From Nitratidesulfovibrio sp. (GTDB lineage: Bacteria > Desulfobacterota > Desulfovibrionia > Desulfovibrionales > Desulfovibrionaceae), in contig NZ_JBDXXH010000004.1 of NCBI RefSeq assembly GCF_040373385.1, positions 115,952 through 179,951 on the forward strand: a stretch of 64,000 bases of DNA, given 5' to 3'. A model generated the notes under the pieces. It was not told the DNA's origin, made no database searches, and saw only the letters and a program-made list of their open reading frames with translations. A program made the translations under genes and the position numbers. Shown here in pieces: positions 61,047 to 64,000 of this stretch. The first letter of the stretch is position 1. Every line of letters starts with the position of its first letter.

Positions 61047-62331
61047 CGGCAGCGGGCGTGTTCGGGGCGCCGCCGACCCGTTGACGCGGGGAGGCAAGGC
61101 GGCTTCCCGCGAATTGTCCCCCGTTGCCGCCCGGTCCGCCCACTTTTCCGACGCCGCTTCTCCCGGCACCGTTTCTCCGGGCGACGGTCCGCTTTCTGCC
61201 GCCCGCGCGGAACTGCTGGAGATGTTCCTGGCCCATCTGGGCATGGAAAAGGGCTACGCCGATGCCACCGTGACCGCCTACGGTACGGACATGGACCAGT
61301 TCGCGGCGTTTCTGGAGGGCATGGGCGACGGCCCGGCCATACCCGGCAGGCCGCCCTTGCCGATTCCCGCGTCGTCCGCTGCCTCTCTCTCGCTGGATAC
61401 CCCGGAACACATCACCAAGCGGCACGTGCAGCGGTTTTTGGCCGAACTGCACCGCCAGCGCATCGCCAAGTCCAGCGTGTCGCGCAAGCTGTCGGCATTG
61501 CGGGCGTTCTTCCGCTTTCTGCTGCGGCTGCGGCGGCTCACGGCGGACCCCACGGCGGGGGTGCACAATCCCAAACAGGAACAGCGCCACCCCCACGCCC
61601 TGAACGTGGACCAGGCCTTTGCCCTGCTGGACGAGCGGCGGCAGCGCAAGGCCCTGACCGCTGCCCATGCCACGGATCGCGCCGGACAGGCCGGTGATTT
61701 CGGCCCCGCCGACGCGGCCTTGCTGACGCGCGACCTGGCGCTGGCCGAACTGTTGTACGGCTCCGGCTTGCGCGTGTCCGAGGCGCTGGACCTGAATGTG
61801 CTGGATGCGGACCCGGCATCGGGCGTGGTGCGGGTGATGGGCAAGGGCGGGCGCGAACGCATGAGCCCGCTCAGCGATACCGCCCGCAACGCGCTGGCGG
61901 CCTGGCTGGCGGTGCGCCACTTGGTGGACGAGAGCCGGGGAGAACCCGCCCTGTTCCTGGGTGCGCGGGGTGGCCGCCTGAACCGGCGGCAGGCCGCACG
62001 GATCATCGAGGCGTTGTGCCTGCGGGCCGGGCTGCCGCAGGCCATATCCCCGCACGGGCTGCGCCACTCTTTCGCCACCCATCTGCTGGAGGCCGGGGCA
62101 GACCTGCGCAGCGTGCAGGAACTGCTGGGCCATGCCCGGCTTTCCACCACCCAGCGCTACACCCACCTGACCCTTTCGCGCCTGGTGGACGTGTACGACC
62201 GGGCGCACCCCCGTTCCGACCTTGCGTCGCCAGCGGGCAAGACGTCGCAACCAAAGTCCGCCGCTGCGCCGGAAAAACCGGCCCGCGCCGCCACGCCCCG
62301 CAAGGGCGAAAAGGCCACGCCCAAGCGGTAG
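61021..62331 (+). CDS. xerC: tyrosine recombinase XerC
   Basis: Resolves chromosome dimers at dif with XerD. The 436-residue product includes a ~60-residue non-conserved N extension, a SAM-like core-binding domain (YADATVTAYGTDMDQFAAFLEG) and the catalytic domain. Catalytic residues are Arg in YGSGLRVSEAL, Lys in GKGGRER, His-x2-Arg in HGLRHSFATHLLEAG, His in LGHARLSTTQRYTH and the Tyr of that segment. A Lys/Pro-rich tail follows. The start at 61021 overlaps the previous gene; a later start is possible because the extension is low-complexity. It is a housekeeping-type Xer; no mobile-element context is seen. Confidence 0.93.
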   Translation: MSSTGDRRDGSGRVRGAADPLTRGGKAASRELSPVAARSAHFSDAASPGTVSPGDGPLSAARAELLEMFLAHLGMEKGYADATVTAYGTDMDQFAAFLEGMGDGPAIPGRPPLPIPASSAASLSLDTPEHITKRHVQRFLAELHRQRIAKSSVSRKLSALRAFFRFLLRLRRLTADPTAGVHNPKQEQRHPHALNVDQAFALLDERRQRKALTAAHATDRAGQAGDFGPADAALLTRDLALAELLYGSGLRVSEALDLNVLDADPASGVVRVMGKGGRERMSPLSDTARNALAAWLAVRHLVDESRGEPALFLGARGGRLNRRQAARIIEALCLRAGLPQAISPHGLRHSFATHLLEAGADLRSVQELLGHARLSTTQRYTHLTLSRLVDVYDRAHPRSDLASPAGKTSQPKSAAAPEKPARAATPRKGEKATPKR

Positions 62332-62361
62332 GGGTTTTTTCCCCTTTTCCGTTCGCCAACG

Positions 62362-62394
62362 AAAAAGGGCCGGAACCTTGCGGGGTTCCGGCCC
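62362..62394 (-). terminator. nitronate monooxygenase terminator
   Basis: GGGCCGGAACC (62367-62377) pairs with GGTTCCGGCCC (62384-62394); a TTTTT run follows on the - strand. It lies between convergent xerC and the monooxygenase gene and may slow both. Confidence 0.82.
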
Positions 62395-62544
62395 GATGTA
62401 TTTGGGCAGGGGCACATTGTGGGCGTTGCGGAAATTCCGCCCACCGGCAAGGTTGCCGAGCCGGTTGCGTCGGGACGCACGCATGGTGCGTGACCGGGGC
62501 AGGCGGTGCCGCCTGGCGCCCTCCGGGAGCGAAGGCCGCAACGC

Positions 62545-63666
62545 CTACGCGCGCAGCATGCCCAGGCGCTTGGAGATGGCTTCCTCGAACTCCTGCTGGA
62601 GCGAGGACACCAGTTCGTGCACCGACAGGATGCGGTCCACGCGGAACACGTTGGCGCCGGAGAAGGCAAACCCCTTCTCCAGGTTGCCCCTCATGGCGTT
62701 GATCAGCGCGGCGGCGATGCAGTACGGGGTCTGTTCCTGCTCGCAGGTGCTGATGCACTTGAACACGCACTTGAAGGGCTTTTTCGCGCCTTCGCGCATG
62801 GCGTCGATGAACGAGTTGCCGATGGCGCGGCCAGGCATGCCCACGGGGCTCTTGATGATGGTCACGTCCTGTTCGGTGGCGTCCACGTAGGCCTGCTTGA
62901 AGCGGTCGTCGGCATCGCATTCGTGGGTGGCCACGAAGCGGGTGCCCATCTGCACGCCGGCGGCGCCCAGTTCCATGAACCGGGTGATGTCTTCACCGGT
63001 GTACACGCCGCCTGCGGCGATGACCGGAATGCGGCGGCCCTTCTGGTCCTCGAAGGGTTTCACCGCCTCCACCACCTGCGGGATGACCGCTTCCAGCGAA
63101 TGGCCGGGGTCGTCAATCTCCTCGGCCTTGAAGCCGAGGTGCCCGCCCGCCTTGGGGCCTTCCACCACGAAGGCGTCGGGCATGTAGTCGAAGCGGGATA
63201 TCCACTTCTTGGCGATGACCGAGGCCGCACGGGCGGACGACACGATGGGCACGAGCTTGGTGCGGAATTCTTCCTTCTTCTGGTCGCAGGCCTCGCGCAG
63301 GTGTCTGGGCAGGTCCAGCGGCAGGCCAGCGCCGGAGAAGATGATGTCGGCCCTCTCCTCGATGGAGGTGCGGACCATTTCGCCAAAGGTGGTCAGGGCC
63401 ACCATGATGTTCACGCCCACGATGCCCTGGGTCAGTTCGCGGGCTTTCTGCAACTCGCGGCGCAGGGCGCGGACATTGGCTTCGATGGGGTTCTTGGCAA
63501 CGTCGGGCTCTTTCATCCCGATCATGGCGGCGGCGATGACGCCGATGCCGCCTTCGTTGGCCACTGCGGACGCCAGGCGCGACAGCGAGATGCCGACGCC
63601 CATGCCGCCTTGCACGATAGGTATGCGGGCGACCAGGTCGCCGATGTTCAGGGTCGGAAAAGGCAT
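62545..63666 (-). CDS. nitronate monooxygenase / 2-nitropropane dioxygenase-like flavoprotein
   Basis: A 373-residue FMN-binding TIM barrel of the NMO/FabK superfamily. Motifs: IPIVQGGMGVGISLSRLASAVA at the N terminus, GVNIMVALTTF, VVEGPKAGGHLGF with the family Gly-rich loop, VIAAGGVYTGEDI for FMN phosphate and GVQMGTRFVATHE. The C-terminal part contains four Cys residues close together (FKCVFKCISTCEQEQTPYC), unusual for simple NMO and suggesting a metal or cluster site in this subgroup. GGAGG lies upstream of ATG 63666. The true substrate in an anaerobe is probably not nitronate; enoyl reductase-like chemistry is possible. Confidence 0.88.
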   Translation of the reverse strand: MPFPTLNIGDLVARIPIVQGGMGVGISLSRLASAVANEGGIGVIAAAMIGMKEPDVAKNPIEANVRALRRELQKARELTQGIVGVNIMVALTTFGEMVRTSIEERADIIFSGAGLPLDLPRHLREACDQKKEEFRTKLVPIVSSARAASVIAKKWISRFDYMPDAFVVEGPKAGGHLGFKAEEIDDPGHSLEAVIPQVVEAVKPFEDQKGRRIPVIAAGGVYTGEDITRFMELGAAGVQMGTRFVATHECDADDRFKQAYVDATEQDVTIIKSPVGMPGRAIGNSFIDAMREGAKKPFKCVFKCISTCEQEQTPYCIAAALINAMRGNLEKGFAFSGANVFRVDRILSVHELVSSLQQEFEEAISKRLGMLRA

Positions 63667-64000
63667 GATTCAGTCCTCCGGTGCGGTGCGTGCGTGCCGG
63701 TGAAGGCACGCGGTATGAACCGGGCCCGCGTGCATGCCGGTGGCATGGGAGTGGGCGCTCCGGTGTGCCGCCATGCGCGGGCGGCGCGCGGAAGACGCAC
63801 GATCCGGCGGCATGGCCGGATTTCACGCGGTCTCCGTGGGCTGCATCGGAGGCTTTCGGGCAGCAAACGCTGGGTGGCGTCGTGCGGTACGGTGGCGGCG
63901 GTGCGTTTTTTCCCGTGCAGTCCCCACTGCACGGGCGCATGCGCCGCCGGGCCGTGACCGGGCGGACGCCGCGCTGGCGGCGCGGAAGGGCCGATGCGGC
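63667..64000. other. intergenic end of window
   Basis: No gene supported. It holds a perfect hairpin CCCGTGCAGT/ACTGCACGGG (63912-63935) preceded by TTTTTT on the + strand, so it does not fit an intrinsic terminator on either strand. The promoter of the monooxygenase gene must lie in the left part. Confidence 0.4.

Noticed and set aside
61021..62331. XerC as a mobile-element integrase
   Set aside because: Sits at the end of a tightly overlapped chromosomal operon with housekeeping composition; no att repeats or cargo.
63912..63935. Hairpin near the right edge as an intrinsic terminator
   Set aside because: The T run precedes the stem on the + strand and would be an A run after the stem on the - strand.
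1..64000. CRISPR array
   Set aside because: All tandem repeats found have 9-27 bp units without unique spacers of regular length; no cas genes.

Overview
The window looks like chromosome from a high-GC, sulfate-reducer-type deltaproteobacterium, most likely Desulfovibrionaceae (Desulfovibrio/Nitratidesulfovibrio vulgaris-like). This rests on protein content and arrangement: a SorC-type regulator-glpD-glpF-glpK operon, a thiSGHFE cluster, a cheB-HEAT-cheR-parA-cheW-cheY-cheA cluster and one bifunctional RelA/SpoT. No database search was possible, so the genus is an inference.

Layout. 1-900: ssb with an intrinsic terminator. 942-7260: one very large, visibly AT-richer gene for a 2084-residue STAND-type NTPase with an N-terminal Cap4/DUF4297-like nuclease domain. 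It is a probable single-gene anti-phage system inserted behind ssb. 7340-13330: glycerol uptake and catabolism operon with its own regulator. 13396-17839: two AraC-family regulators, each next to a transporter gene; one transporter (bile acid:Na+ symporter family) carries a one-base frameshift. 18413-23466: universal stress protein, then two TPP riboswitches in tandem in front of the thiamine thiazole/ThiE operon. 23650-26691: two EF-hand proteins and a small XRE regulator. 27195-29496: MCP and CheW. 29979-37548: SWIM/SNF2 helicase, peptide-binding lipoprotein, RelA/SpoT. 37914-38801: flagellin behind a clear sigma-28 promoter. 39282-44508: small envelope proteins, sorbosone-dehydrogenase-like enzyme, GNAT, NlpC/P60 lipoprotein, HigBA module with a palindromic operator. 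44606-44683: tRNA-Pro(CGG). 44981-54343: chemotaxis operon. 54432-62331: membrane protein, YbgF/CpoB-like protein, DprA, then a tightly overlapped operon (small coiled-coil protein, HDOD, an 8-residue-repeat mini-protein, degenerate receiver-GGDEF protein, XerC). 62545-63666: nitronate monooxygenase.

How parts work together. GlpF, GlpK and GlpD take glycerol to dihydroxyacetone phosphate under a sugar-phosphate-sensing repressor/activator. ThiS, ThiF, ThiG and ThiH make the thiazole moiety, ThiE couples it to the pyrimidine, and both riboswitches gate the operon by TPP. MCP-CheW and the large che cluster form a phosphorelay in which CheA carries three HPT-like domains, the third without a phosphorylatable His. 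ParA and a HEAT-repeat protein inside that operon suggest positioned cytoplasmic or polar arrays.

Structure that the gene list does not explain: a family of ~70-145 bp imperfect palindromes in at least four intergenic gaps, three sharing a central block around GAGTATACTC; several short tandem repeats (22 bp before usp, 9 bp between cheR and parA, 24 bp coding, 27 bp coding); and a GC step inside the MCP gene. The STAND nuclease gene is the best candidate for an undescribed biological system here.
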